DNA from: Heliocidaris erythrogramma
Taxonomy: Eukaryota; Echinodermata; Echinoidea; Camarodonta; Echinometridae
Direction of reading: 5' to 3'
DNA: 64,000 nt
Assembly (NCBI GenBank): GCA_025617745.1
Contig: CM046869.1
Location: 12,419,168-12,483,167 of the forward strand
Made by a program: the position numbers and the translations under genes. The notes beneath the pieces were generated by a model. That model worked only from the letters and a program-made list of their open reading frames with translations. It was not told the DNA's origin and did not search any database. Positions 22,293 to 33,284 of this stretch are shown piece by piece. The first letter of the stretch is position 1. Every line of letters begins with the position of its first letter.

Positions 22293-25023
22293 TTCCAATC
22301 ATTTATATTAATTTCTCTTAGATGTAGCTTTTTACCAATGTCCTGCCATAATTGTTTAACTTTAGGACATTCTAAAAACAAATGTTGGTATGTTTCAACT
22401 TGATGTTTACAAAAGGAACATAGATTATCCAACTCGAAACCAAATTGAAAGAGTCTCTGTTTCGTATATATAGCCCCATGCAATAATTTGTATTGAAACT
22501 CTTTGTTTATTACTTACAAATGCATTTTTCAGTCCTGTAAATATTTCCTTTAAAATCCCAGTTCCAAAATCATGTTGAACATTTCCATCCGTAATCTTTA
22601 ATGTATAATCTCTTTGAAATTGTTCAATAAAGTGATTATATAACCGTATAGACTTTAAATCACTATATTTAGTATATGACCAAAAATACTCAGATCTATT
22701 TGAAAATGTTCAGTATCCACATGTATAAAAGCACTCTGCATCCATTCCTGTTCAATGACTGAAAATATTTTTTGAATCATAATCAGGCTGTCGGTGGTAA
22801 AACCTAAGTTATAAAAATAAGATATTGGATTTAAATTACCTCCAACGGTTATATCTGATGCTTTAAATATTCCTTTATGAAAAAGATCAGCATCAAAGAT
22901 CATTTTATTTTGAAAACAAATACTTCTATTATTAAAAATTATCGGATTGACCTTGTTCTTTTCGAAGTGTCTACATTCGTCTATATCTTGCCAGGCTTTT
23001 AACATATCTTAATAAAAAATGGGTATACCATCTAAATTCATTTTCTTCATATCATAATTACAAAGAAATATACTTCGACCTCCAATCGATCTAAAAGTTA
23101 GTTTCCACCCTAAATATTTTTCACCGTACAACAGCCGTTTGATCCACATCATTCTTCGTAGTCAGTTACCCGAAGCCCACATGCAGAATAATCTTGATAT
23201 ATTTTCCTTTTTATTCTATCTTTCCTACCCCAAATGAAATTAAAGGATATTTTTTTTCAATTTCTTCAAGGATACTATGTGGAACAGATATAAGAGAAGA
23301 AACGTAATTTAATTTTGAATATACATACATTTTCAATAATTTGATTTGCCGTACGTCGTAAGATCTCGTTGGCTCCACCAACCTATTAATCTTTTTATTT
23401 TACTTAATATCTCTTTGTAGTTTAAATCATCTTTTATTTTAGAATTACGTGAAAAATAAACTCGTACGATTTTTATGTCTTGTACTCTATGTCCCAAAAA
23501 GGTAAACCGGGCATATCAATCGCTTCCCCCAAACAGATAAAATTTGTCTTATCCATATTTATTTTTAATCCACTTAATTTCTCAAAGTCTTCGAAGACTT
23601 TCTTCCGTCTATCAATTGGCTTCATATCTTTAAGAAACAATGTAATATCATCGGCGTAAAGTACCTGCTTTATTTTTCCAGTATCAAACCGAATTCCTTC
23701 AATACTAGGGTCCGTTCGGATATAATGAGCAAGCAGCTCAATAGCTATTGTAAATAAATAGGGGACAAATGGTCCCCTTGCCTTACCCCTCTTTTAACTT
23801 TAAAGTATCCAGTTGAGTGTCCCCCGTTCATCACGCAACTACTAAAATCATTATAAAGAATTTTAACCCAAGAGCACAATACATTACCGAACAGTAGTCT
23901 ATGTAAAATACAGTCAAATGCTTTTTCGAAATCTACAGCGATAAGAAAACCTACAGGCTGATACAATGACTGAAAAATACATCTATTAACCGCACTGCCT
24001 CCCCAATATTTCTCTCTTTAACGTAGCCCACCTGATCGTAATGAATGATATCTCCTAAAACCTCTTTTACCCTTTTAGCTAATACTTTTGACAGAATTTT
24101 ATAGTCAAGATTTAAAAGAGTTATCGGCCTTTAGTTTTTCATGTACAAAGGATCTTTTCCCTCTTTCTCAATAAGTGTAATGACTCCCTGTCTCTGTGAA
24201 TTGGATAACACCTCAGTTTCGAAACTCTCATTAAATGCTTGCACTATATACTTCCCTAAGATTGGTCAAAATGTATAATAGAATTCAGCTGTAAAGCCAT
24301 CATTGCCTGGTGACTTATTCCATTTCATTTCCTTAAGAGCTTGATAGCATTCTTCGAATGTTATATGCCCTTCACAAAATGCTTTATTTTCTTCGCTTAG
24401 TTTGGGCAGTTCGCTTAAAAACATTAATAATATCTTCTGTTATGTCCTTATTTTGACATGCATATAAATTCTTATAAAACTCCCCAATGATCTTTAAAAT
24501 CCATTTACTATCACGTATCACCTCATTATTGCTATTATATATTTCCTTGATCGCAATTTTTCTTTTATTCGACTTTAATAATTGTTCAAAAAATTGACAA
24601 TTTCTTTCTCCTTCAGACCATTCTCCCTTCGATCGTACCTTTAAGCCTTGACGAGAATAGTCAAAAAGCTTTTCCAGTTCATTTGTTTTTCAAGTCTATT
24701 TCTTCCTGAATGTTATTTTGCGAATTAAACGTCAATCGATATTCTAAGTCTATAATTTTTTTTTTCCAATATTTCAACTTTTGCTTTCCTGAGTTTTGCT
24801 TTTTCAAGGGAAAACTTCCTAATATATTCCCGTAGTTTCATTTTCATAAAATCCCAAGATTTTATTTTACTATTTATTTGAGACAGGCACGTTTCCTCTA
24901 TTTCAATAATCTTATTTTTTACCCCATCGACAAAATCCTTGTCATAACATAGACTACTATTGAACTTCCAATATGATTTAACAAAAATGAAATTATCGAC
25001 CAAATTTGTAACTTCTACTCTAA
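22293..25023 (-). mobile_element. LINE-B copy 2, truncated at both ends
   Basis: Minus-strand relative of 3606-7400, with many frame breaks. It has the Cys/His finger (CSFCKHQVETYQHLFLEC, 22483-22280), the post-RT region, an RT remnant with VDFEKAFD and RGVRQGDHLSP (about 23966-23745) and a basic linker (25030-24725). The 5' end is lost at about 25023 and the 3' end (low coordinates) is cut by the LINE-A junction. Confidence 0.82.
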
Positions 25024-25435
25024 TATACATGGTTAGAAACTTTGTCGAAAGGTTTAAAAATGGCCAATTAAAAAAAAAACCAATGGTTTGGAATCTCTCA
25101 ATGTCTTGCCAACTTAAGGATTTAAAAGCTTATCCTCCTCTTTAAATTTCCCGCCATCAAATACAATGTGGGCATATCACAAAAATGGACAGTGTGTGCA
25201 AAGAGTTTTGCTCGTTCTACTCATGCATTTGGTATTATTTTTTAGAGCTCTTAATCAAAAGTTATTGAGCAAAACCTCAAAATGTGGTCAATTTTCTGGA
25301 AAGGGTTAAAAAGTTTGCAAGAAAACATTAGTTCAAGCAGTTGGCTTCGTCACCAAAGTGAAGCGAATTCGGTTCCTGAGAATTATCACAAAATTATTTA
25401 TACTAACTAAAGTGACATTTGTCACCATTACGTTA
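25024..25435. other. Unassigned DNA
   Basis: No gene or repeat recognised between LINE-B copy 2 and the ATC satellite. Confidence 0.4.
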
Positions 25436-26215
25436 TTATCAGGATAATCGTCACCTTACTCAACATCCTCATTATCATCACCGTCATCTTCATCAATATC
25501 ATCATGATCGCCATCATTATAATGTCATCTTTATACTATCACCTTCATAGCTCTCACCATCACTATCCTCAATATCATCACCATCATGATCATCACCATC
25601 ATCATTATCATTACCATCATTGTCACCATTTTCATCATTTTTAACTTCATCATCATCAATATCAACAATATAGCCATGATAATCATCATAATCAGTATCC
25701 CCTTCGCCATCATTATCATCACAATCATAATCATCACCATCATCACATTCAGAATCATCATGATCGCAATCATAATCATCATCACATTCAGAATCATCAT
25801 GAGCACAATCATAATCATCATCACATTCAGAATCATCATGAGCACAATCATAATCATCATCACAATCATAATCATCACCATCATCATATTCAGAATCATC
25901 ATGATCGCAATCATAATCATCATCACATTCAGAATCATCATGATCGCAATCATAATCATGATCGCAATCATAATCATCATCACAATCATCACAATCATAA
26001 TCATCACCATCATATTCAGAATCATCATCATCACATTCAGAATCATCATGAGCACAATCATAATCATCATGAGCACAATCATAATCATCATGAGCACAAT
26101 CATAATCATCATCATAATCATCGTCACATTCAGAATCATCGTTATCATCTTCTCCTCCATCTGAATCATTATCATCTTCATATCCGTCCGAATCATCATT
26201 GTCATCATTTTGACT
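25436..26215. repeat. (ATC)n satellite with higher-order units
   Basis: About 780 bp of ATC/CAT-rich DNA. In 25740-26130 it forms repeated blocks of roughly 35-60 bp that combine CACATTCAGAATCATCATGA with GCACAATCATAATCATCAT. Long ORFs on both strands (Met/Ile-rich) arise only from the repeat. Confidence 0.92.
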
Positions 26216-26599
26216 TTCTTAAATACAAATGCTTCCCCTTATGAATTCTACAAAGATGATGACTCCAACTTTAAAATCATTTGAAAGTTAAGAACACAGT
26301 AAGTTTCACATTCACGCCTACATCTCAAGACAAAATACAACACAGCAGTCTTCATTTTATATTCAATATAATATTTGCATATTGTCTTTTATTACAGAAT
26401 AAAGCCTCTTTATATAAAATGAAACACTTGACAAATTAGAATTATCAGCAGATTCTGCATACAATTTGGACGGAATGAACTGAACATGAATGCTGAGAAC
26501 TGAACTACTAATAATACTGAGACTTTTTCAGCATTGTTGCTTGACATCAAAGGAAGAAGTCATCTATGGTGGGAGTCATTTTGATTTACGAATAAATAC
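26216..26599. other. Unassigned DNA
   Basis: No gene or repeat recognised. Confidence 0.35.
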
Positions 26600-27015
26600 G
26601 CGGTTGGATCCTTCAAGTCTCTCCCCCCCCCCCCCCCCTCCCGCCCCATTGAAATAAATATTGCGCCCCAATATAGGATAGTGTATAAAGCAGCATTTGC
26701 AAAGGTTAAACTTTTGAAAGAAATCTCAACTTCAGACAGCCTTGCTGAATTTCTCGACTCTTGCTCAAGCCTATATGTTAGTTTTGCTTCCAATTGTAGA
26801 AGTGAGTGAATAGATGAATCAATGTATAAAATTCGAGCTTCTCTACGGCTCAATTGCGGTGGTCAATTGCAAAATTTCCTGCGAAAATGGCACAAGAAAT
26901 TGCGTTTTTTGTGGTTAACAATTGAATTAACAATTAACAATAACCTAGATAAGTTTGTGCACTCGGTGGGGGGGGGGGGGGGGGGGGGGGGGGGACGTAA
27001 CTTCATTGTTTGCTC
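26600..27015. mobile_element. Relative of the hAT-like element interior, with poly(C) and poly(G) runs
   Basis: 26645-27010 matches the interior of the hAT-like element at 58320-58700 (shared stretches such as GCATTTGCAAAGGTT and AGAAATCTCAACTTCAG). It contains a C16 run at 26623-26638 and a G27 run at 26968-26994. The TIRs are not present. Confidence 0.65.
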
Positions 27016-27672
27016 CGGATAGATTATGCATATATTTATCCACCTAAAACGCTATGCATACGAACATTACTGGTGCGTGTGATCTGCATGCCAGGTTGCT
27101 ATCCAAAAATGTTTGTATATGTCTCCGTTTATCTTGAAAGAAAGATAAACTGAATGACAACCTATTGAAGCATTTCGCACCCATACCGTCATATTTGTAT
27201 GCGGTATAAGTTAAATCATTTTGTTTCATTATGCAACTGTTTTATTGTATTCAAAATATAATAGTTTTTAAAGAGACAACGATTTAAAATGACTTATTCA
27301 TCAACTGACAAAATGTAGGTCGAATGGGGTTATTTTGAGGGGGCTTTTATATGGCCCCGCCAATAAAGGTAACCCGGCCGCGTTGTTTACAAATTGTAAT
27401 ACATTCTCAGGGCGGATGTACGCGCAGAGGTATGCGCGCATGTTAAGGCGCCGAATTATGTGGTTACCAGATCAGAATAAAGAAGCTTTCATTGTAGTCG
27501 TGGCTTTTGTAAGTGATGGACGAAAATGAGTGCGGAATAAAAACTGTTCCCAGCTTAAATGGGCTTGAGTGTGTAGCACCATCGCTGATTGCAACTGTTC
27601 TTTTTCTTGTTCGGTTAAACGCTGTTTTGATAGTAATATGTTTTCAACAATGGACTATGGAGTATCACTTAC
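27016..27672. other. Unassigned DNA
   Basis: No recognisable gene. A GC-rich patch (27370-27460) is not explained. Confidence 0.35.
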
Positions 27673-28312
27673 AGTATGATGGGGTGTCCAAACTTCGCGG
27701 ACATTTTCGTCTTTTATGACGTTACAACACAATTTGATAGATATACATTAAAAATGTAATATCAAATGAAGCAGAATATACCGTAAAATAATGTCATACA
27801 AGAATGTTTGAAAATTTTATCTTATAAACTCTCATTTTAAGGCCAAATCCAATCGCTTACCATCAGCTTTCGCTCACCACAGACGAGTCCATACTTCGCG
27901 GATTATGTTTGGTGCCCTCTTTTGGCCCTATTTGTGCAGATTAATTACGATAAATAATAAATAAGACGTCAGAATACACTCGTCTACGGAACCCGACAGC
28001 GTAGAGCCGACGCTAATTTGGGGGTAAGAATTTGATACTTTAGGGGAATTTTAAATACAAAATTATAATTTTAAGCTTGATTTGACTAAAATTGACAAGA
28101 TTCTCATCAATATATTGACTAAATTATACATTTACTTACATTTTTTCGTCGCATTTTGCCTCTTTTGGGTTCTTTCCGTCCCCTTTCCGTATTGTAGAAC
28201 GATTTTCCACAGTCGCACATACAGTAGCGCGTATAATGTACTTTTTTATCGCGTATTTCGTACTGATACGCGAAGTATGGACATCCGCGAAGTTTGGACA
28301 CACTGCCATACT
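27673..28312. mobile_element. Candidate non-autonomous TIR element with iterated TTCGCGGA motif
   Basis: The ends are inverted. The left begins AGTATGATGGGGTGTCC, then AAACTTCGCGGACAT. The right end in reverse complement reads AGTATGGCAGTGTGTCC, then AAACTTCGCGGATGT. About 640 bp with no coding capacity. The core TCCAWACTTCGCGGA occurs near both ends and again inside (27887-27903; inverted near 28268-28283). Target duplication is unclear. Ends of this kind occur in Tc1/mariner-pogo type elements, but the assignment is tentative. Confidence 0.62.
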
Positions 28313-28688
28313 ATGATAATGTCATGAGGCACTTTCGTTTCAGGTTAGAAATTGTTACAGGTTCACGTTAGTGGCTCTGCATGGAGTCAGTGTAGTATAT
28401 CAATACGTCTTCATTGGCTTAAGAAAGCGGATTGGACTGGCAGGAAGAGGCTGCATGAGCAGTGCCAGTGGAGCAGGGACGGGTGCAAATCCCGATCGGC
28501 AATCTCGGACGGAGGAGACACCCCTTACAAAATACAAGCTCCAAAAACAAGCCGGTGAGTCAAATCCAAGTAGTAATGAGCATTCATTAATCAATACTGG
28601 CGTGAATTATTACGGTTTTGTGAGCCCTGTTCCAATAAGCTATAAACATTTGAATACAAGCCAGTAGAATTCTTTGTGTGTGATATAC
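28313..28688. other. Unassigned; possible exon 28345-28552
   Basis: A stretch bounded by an acceptor-like TTTCGTTTCAG (ending 28344) and a donor-like CCG|GTGAGT (28553) is open in one plus frame. No protein family was recognised. A chance arrangement is as likely as an exon. Confidence 0.2.
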
Positions 28689-28900
28689 TGTAAGGGGTCA
28701 CTCGTACAGACAGGAAATAACAGGAAAGACAAGGTTTTCTAAGGTTCCACAGGTTTTAATTCAGTTCCAAACAAGCCAGGTTCGGGGACCTCGCTTCGCG
28801 ACGAGTTCGCCATTTTCCAACCAACCTTCCCGCCGACCTCATTTCCACATGTATCAACAGAGTATCGTTAACAACCTCATCCCGAGAATATTCCCTTACA
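28689..28900 (-). repeat. 3' LTR of gypsy-type element
   Basis: 212 bp, TGTAAGGG...CCCTTACA, matching 45949-46163 except for small indels: about 10 extra bp here near 28735, and a 12-bp duplication in the other LTR near 46060. Confidence 0.93.
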
Positions 28901-28912
28901 CTCCCCTCCCTC
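28901..28912 (-). promoter_or_regulatory. Polypurine tract of gypsy-type element
   Basis: Read on the minus strand, GAGGGAGGGGAG lies directly before the 3' LTR, as expected for plus-strand DNA priming. Confidence 0.75.
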
Positions 28913-29187
28913 AAATTACCCATATGGGTGATTTAAAACAACCAAAGCTGACATTGAGAGTGAAGCCCGAACTTCAAAAAACTAGGGACAAAAAGTGAGT
29001 AACGGGGAGCAGAAATTAACTCCAAAAAACAACACCAATGAAAAATGAATGCTCCTTTAACAGAACAAAACACACGGAACATTTCAGTCCTTCTAATCAA
29101 ATCAATCGCTTTCTGCGAGCAGTCTTCAGTTTGTTTTCGTTTCTCCAACAATTCTCGGATATATAAACTAAGTTCTATTGAAAGTTC

Positions 29188-29469
29188 TCATGCTACAGGG
29201 CATAACTTCAGTTGGGCAGCATGCATGACGCGTGTGACGTCAGAGGTCCCTACACTCCGGACGAGGAAGTTTACAGGTGTCAGTCTCTGCTCAATGACGT
29301 ACGGACCTGCCCATCGTGGTGCGAGCTTGGCTGAGAAGTGTCTCTTTGCATCCGAGATTGGGTGTGTTTCGACCAGCACTTGATCTCCGACCTTCAGGCA
29401 GACATCCCTGCGGTGTTTGTCATAGTGCCGTTTGTAGGACTGGGTTGCGCGGAGACGATGTTCCCGCTG
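29188..29469 (-). pseudogene. Gypsy integrase C-terminal domain (3' part of split ORF)
   Basis: Minus-strand ORF end with a GPY-type module (APRWAGPYVIE), preceded by YKRHYDKHRRD and VGDQVLVETH, as in the C-terminal integrase domain of metazoan Ty3/gypsy elements. It stops at 29188. At 29469 the ORF is cut by the insertion at 29470-42994, and the frame continues without shift at 42995. The integrase would join cDNA to host DNA; as it stands it is split and non-functional. Confidence 0.85.
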
Positions 29470-29662
29470 CGCCATTGGATTAGAGTTCATTATTATGCTC
29501 TATATTGGATTGTGTTATACCGCCACCTTGTGGCAAAGTTATGTTATATGATTGTTTATATGCAATCGCCCCTTAGCGGCGCCGCAATTGAGAGTTGACC
29601 ATTGTCTCATTAAACTGAGGTAACTTAAGCCTTTATTGTGATTGGAGTGTCTTCCTTTCTGG
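29470..29662 (+). repeat. 5' LTR of nested LTR element
   Basis: Begins CGCCATTGG and ends TTTCTGG. The exact edges may shift by one base because CGCC/TGGC overlaps the target duplication. It does not have canonical TG...CA ends. The small LTR difference indicates a fairly recent insertion. Confidence 0.88.
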
Positions 29663-29664
29663 CG

Positions 29665-29687
29665 TGGTGGCAGCGGGATTCGAATCC
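29665..29687 (+). promoter_or_regulatory. Primer binding site, leucine-tRNA type
   Basis: TGGTGGCAGCG complements the last 11 nt of animal leucine tRNA (including CCA). GGATTCGAATCC follows, resembling the complement of the T arm with a two-base skip. It lies two bases after the 5' LTR. Confidence 0.75.
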
Positions 29688-29827
29688 TTGCCCATTGCAC
29701 ATTAGGTTGACCATTGCAAAATATGCATTCAATCGGTCAGAAAAGCGTTCTGTGATAGGTAAATGCTAGGTTGGTCTGTTCAGTTGCGGCTACATAATGC
29801 CCCTAGTCCCATCCATGGACATTCACG

Positions 29828-31108
29828 ATGGCATATCCACTTTACATGTACCGGTATGCTCATCGTCCCCAGGCCCAGGAGCGCGGCCTCCCTCCCCAAT
29901 CCCCATTCCCTGTTGTAGATAATAGTAGATACGATTCTCATGTAGATTTCTATCAATACAATCATAAACTAATCAATGTCAATGGTAGTGAGAAGGAGAT
30001 TGATGATGAGAGTATTTATGATGACAGTCGTGATGACGATGATTTGACTGGCTGTGAGTGTGAGAGTGAAAATGATACCAAGTATCCTCGGGCTCAGGAT
30101 GGGTATCCCTACCAACCTTCCCAGGATTATGAGAATGATTATGATGACAGTCTTGACGACGATGATTTTTATGACTGTGAATGTGATGATACTGTGTATC
30201 AGTGGGCTCGGTATAGGTATCTCAACCACCCTCCTTCCCAGGATGATTTGTCATACAGTGAGAAGTATCCTCGGGACAGGGACCAACCTCCTTCCCAGTA
30301 TATCGGTACCCTTTGGGATAAACCTACTATCCCCCCTAATACACATCAATATGCAGATAAGGTTAGTTGCCCTATATGCGCTGAAGCTTGCCGCCCGAAT
30401 GACCATCATATTGGTGCTTGTCCGTACCTTCCAGAGGAAGACAAGTATTGTGTAGCGAAGGCTTGCCATGTTGCTAAGATATATGGTTGTGCTTCTGTTG
30501 ACCTTCTCAGTTTAGGTGACTATCTGACTTACATTGACGATGACATTCTGGATGGTACTCTTGGTGCTACTTCGTCTGAGGCGGTACTAGATCTGTGTAG
30601 TGCAGATCATGACAGGAGTATTAGTGCTTTTGGTTGTGCTGATGACTCATCAGAGCTAGATGAGTCCCTTGAACATGTGAGAGATACTTGCAGCAAGTCT
30701 GGCAACTCATCAGAGTTAAATGAGTTCCAGGGGTTGAATTTGGTGCCAAGTTCTCGAACTATGGCCAGCTCTTCCACGTTGCCTGAACAGGCTAATCAGC
30801 CTCCTTACGTTGACTTTTGTTGTGATGATCAGCAGGTCCGGGTCACTTTTGTCAGTGGTGCCACTAGGAATTTGATCAGTTCATCTACTGTTTCTAGACT
30901 TGGAGGTAGAACCTTGATCCCCCACCAACTTGATGGATTTTCCTCCGGTATTGTTGGCGAGACATCACTCCTGTTTGAACTTCATGGCAAGGAGGTATTG
31001 GTGATTGTCCAGCATTCACATATGGGCCTTCACAAGTTAGCCTGGTCTCTCTTCCACTTGAGATCTTTCCATTATGTATGCATGAGGCCAATCTTATACC
31101 ACAGCTAG
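29828..31108 (+). CDS. Gag/protease-like ORF of nested LTR element
   Basis: 426 codons starting 141 bp after the PBS. Residues 1-180 are very acidic, with two related Asp-rich segments (DDSRDDDDL and DDSLDDDDF), and show no recognisable capsid. A Cys/His cluster follows at 181-198 (CPICAEAC...HHIGAC), possibly a nucleocapsid-type finger. Residues 328-400 resemble a retropepsin (VRVTFVSGATRNLISSSTVSRLGG), but the catalytic Asp of the D-S/T-G triad is Val at residue 342, so the protease should be inactive. The order finger then protease fits gag-pro. The ORF overlaps the next one by 31 bp in a different frame. No reverse transcriptase follows. Confidence 0.62.
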   Translation: MAYPLYMYRYAHRPQAQERGLPPQSPFPVVDNSRYDSHVDFYQYNHKLINVNGSEKEIDDESIYDDSRDDDDLTGCECESENDTKYPRAQDGYPYQPSQDYENDYDDSLDDDDFYDCECDDTVYQWARYRYLNHPPSQDDLSYSEKYPRDRDQPPSQYIGTLWDKPTIPPNTHQYADKVSCPICAEACRPNDHHIGACPYLPEEDKYCVAKACHVAKIYGCASVDLLSLGDYLTYIDDDILDGTLGATSSEAVLDLCSADHDRSISAFGCADDSSELDESLEHVRDTCSKSGNSSELNEFQGLNLVPSSRTMASSSTLPEQANQPPYVDFCCDDQQVRVTFVSGATRNLISSSTVSRLGGRTLIPHQLDGFSSGIVGETSLLFELHGKEVLVIVQHSHMGLHKLAWSLFHLRSFHYVCMRPILYHS

Positions 31109-32121
31109 CTGATGAGGGTGATCAAGCCCTTAAGTCACACCCCTTTCATATCGGGTGTTACCAACAGAGTATTACCAGCTCTACTGAGAGTTCAACCACG
31201 TGTCCTGTGGGAGATCGGCAAGATTTATGTCGGTTGCAGTCTGCTATCACCAGTCCATCCTATGCTTCAGATGGTGATACTGCTGTTGTGGACGCACTTC
31301 TTGCCAGCTGTCAGGATTCCGCATACTTTACAGGGACTCGTGTCTCCAGTAGTCCTGTCACACCCTCTCCGGACTATGATCTGTGCCAACGAGACGGCAC
31401 GTCTTCTCTTCCCTGCGACACGATGTTCAGAGACCTCCCTCGTCATAGCTGCCATGGTACCTCAGTTGGGTCATCGGCCTTTGTCACCACTGCCGTCGCT
31501 CTCGCAGGTCACCTTGCTTATACAGTGAAGGTCGACACCTCTCGTGGTCGCCCACCTGAAGCTGAACTGTCCACCCCAGTAGAGACACCTGCATTTCTAG
31601 CAGATCGAGCCCGGCCCTTCCCTGGTAAGAGAGCTGAACCTCCTTCTGGTCGCCCACCAGAAGCTGAACTGTCCACCCCAGTAGAGACACCTGCATTTCT
31701 AGCAGATCGAGCCCGGCCCTTCCCTGGTAAGAGAGCTGAACCACTTCCTGGTCGCCCGCCAGATGCTGAACTGTTCATCCCCATAGACACGTCTGCATCC
31801 CTCGCAGATCGAGACTGGTCCTTCTATTGTAAGAAAGCTGAACCTCCTGGTCGTCCACCGGTCACCTACATGCTGATCTTTGCCTGTGACATCGCATCCA
31901 CTCTACGGAGTCGACCGTGCCACCCCTATGGCTTGCAGGGCAGACCTCATCCTAGCCGCCCTCCGGACGTGTTCAGCAAGCGTCTTAACCGTGTTGCCAT
32001 AAGTTATGACAGCGTACTGCCCCCGACCCGATATCGTGAGAAAGACAATCAAACATGGCATGTTGTCCAGCTTAGTTTCCCTCTTTGCTGCTGCCCTCAC
32101 ATTGACTTTTTGTATTATTGA
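31078..32121 (+). CDS. Second ORF of nested LTR element with 34-residue repeats
   Basis: 347 codons overlapping the end of the gag/protease-like ORF in another frame. Its frame is open upstream of the ATG, so it may be entered by frameshifting or be the mutated continuation of the same polyprotein. The middle holds three tandem 34-residue repeats (GRPPEAELSTPVETPAF, then LADRARPFPGKRAEP) and a fourth start. No enzymatic domain was recognised. The rest is rich in Ser, Pro and Cys. Family unknown; it might be a degenerated gag-pol linker. Confidence 0.45.
   Translation: MHEANLIPQLADEGDQALKSHPFHIGCYQQSITSSTESSTTCPVGDRQDLCRLQSAITSPSYASDGDTAVVDALLASCQDSAYFTGTRVSSSPVTPSPDYDLCQRDGTSSLPCDTMFRDLPRHSCHGTSVGSSAFVTTAVALAGHLAYTVKVDTSRGRPPEAELSTPVETPAFLADRARPFPGKRAEPPSGRPPEAELSTPVETPAFLADRARPFPGKRAEPLPGRPPDAELFIPIDTSASLADRDWSFYCKKAEPPGRPPVTYMLIFACDIASTLRSRPCHPYGLQGRPHPSRPPDVFSKRLNRVAISYDSVLPPTRYREKDNQTWHVVQLSFPLCCCPHIDFLYY
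31546..31851. repeat. 102-bp tandem repeat inside ORF
   Basis: Units start with GGTCGCC at 31546, 31648 and 31750 (period 102 bp); a fourth start (GGTCGTC) is near 31849. Units 1 and 2 are nearly identical; unit 3 is diverged. Confidence 0.92.
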
Positions 32122-32124
32122 CAT

Positions 32125-33278
32125 TCTTTACTGAGCGTGCATGTATGATTCTATTGTCTGTTTTCTGATACACTGCAACCTCGGATTGATCAACATGTTT
32201 TTATGTTTTTTTTTCAGACAGGATATTCTGAGGAGATTTTTGTACATGAATGCTTTATGTTCTTTACGAGATGATTTTCGGTGTATATTTTCATGTTTTT
32301 ATGTGTGATTTTGTTGATATCCATTTTTATTTTTCTTACGCTCCATGGGGAGGGAATTAAAGTTATACATTACATGGTTTTATGTCAGGGAAAATATAAT
32401 TAGTTCTTCTCATATCTCTTTTCATTTGTTTTTATTCTATGTCGTCATGCTTGTATCAAACTACAGATACTATTGCCTAAACAGTGCTGTGTCATTTTCA
32501 TGATTTATATTTGTGTGAAGAGATGTTCATGGTACATACTCATTTATAATGGCATGGTTTATGTTTTGACTATGCATGTGCAACCTTTTTGCTCTATTGA
32601 AGTTTGATAGAGCAGGAAGGTCTGATTTTATCCAGGTCTTTGTGTTTTGCTCTGCTGCGTTCTACTATATTTTATGGGTCATATTGATGTGTTACATTTG
32701 ATGTGCTACATATCAATTTTTCTTGTTCTGGGTTTAGCCCCATACGTGTACATGTGTGTATGTTTATTTTGATGTACTTGCTTGGTGATTTTAAATCTTG
32801 CTCAAATTTTCTCCCTTGTCTTTAGCTTGCTATAGAAATGAAAAGCAACTTGTTCTTGTTTTTTGTTTTTGTTTGTGTTTTTGTTTTTGTATTAGGGAAC
32901 ATTATTGACTGTGGTCTGATATGTAGCCGTAGGCCCTATTTGTCTACTCGATCATCACTGAGTTTAAGGCACAAGGAATGGTGCCATATTAGTACATCTG
33001 CATGTAACAGTTGGTTTAGTATTAAGCCTAAATTTACTGTGGTCTGATTTTAACATATTGTCATAGGTAATGTTTAATGGAATGGTGCCGGTCAGTTTGC
33101 TTTTTATGAGTATCTACATTAATGTGTATGTTTGTTAAAGACGCATCCTTTTGACTTACATATATTTCGGGAACGGATTTGATTTTTTAGTTTCAATCTT
33201 GATGTCTAATTTTACATTATGTGTATATGTACATGCATCACCTCTTTTGTTGTTTTTTTCGGTAAGTACACTTGTGAG
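32125..33278. other. Non-coding T-rich internal region of nested LTR element
   Basis: About 1.15 kb, T/G-rich on the plus strand, without ORFs of note. It belongs to the LTR element and continues after the inner insertion at 42280-42770. Confidence 0.55.
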
Positions 33279-33284
33279 GAATTA

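Larger units (their letters stand above)
10546..22976. repeat. Segmental duplication, left copy (SOUL gene plus LINE-A/LINE-B junction)
   Basis: Aligned by eye with 50809-63851 in the same orientation. Similarity starts at the shared atgctcgtgcccc stretch, runs through the whole SOUL gene, the GAT-rich and GC-rich intergenic repeats and LINE-A, and stops inside LINE-B. There are many small indels and a few large ones caused by transposons. The right copy ends at the equivalent of 22976, while LINE-B continues here to about 25023. A single event that copied about 12.5 kb, before the copy-specific insertions, explains this. Confidence 0.92.

Noticed and set aside
25531-26208. Long ORFs on both strands (Met/Ile-rich)
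   Set aside because: They arise from an ATC/CAT satellite, which is open in most frames.
28470-28500. tRNA-like T-arm (GGGTGCAAATCCCGATCGG)
   Set aside because: No acceptor, D or anticodon arms can be built around it.
30054-30455. Second plus-strand ORF within the gag-like region
   Set aside because: Alternative frame of the Asp-rich segment; Ile/Met-rich translation with no motif.
31546-31851. CRISPR-like direct repeats
   Set aside because: Contiguous 102-bp in-frame repeats without spacers, in a eukaryotic retroelement.
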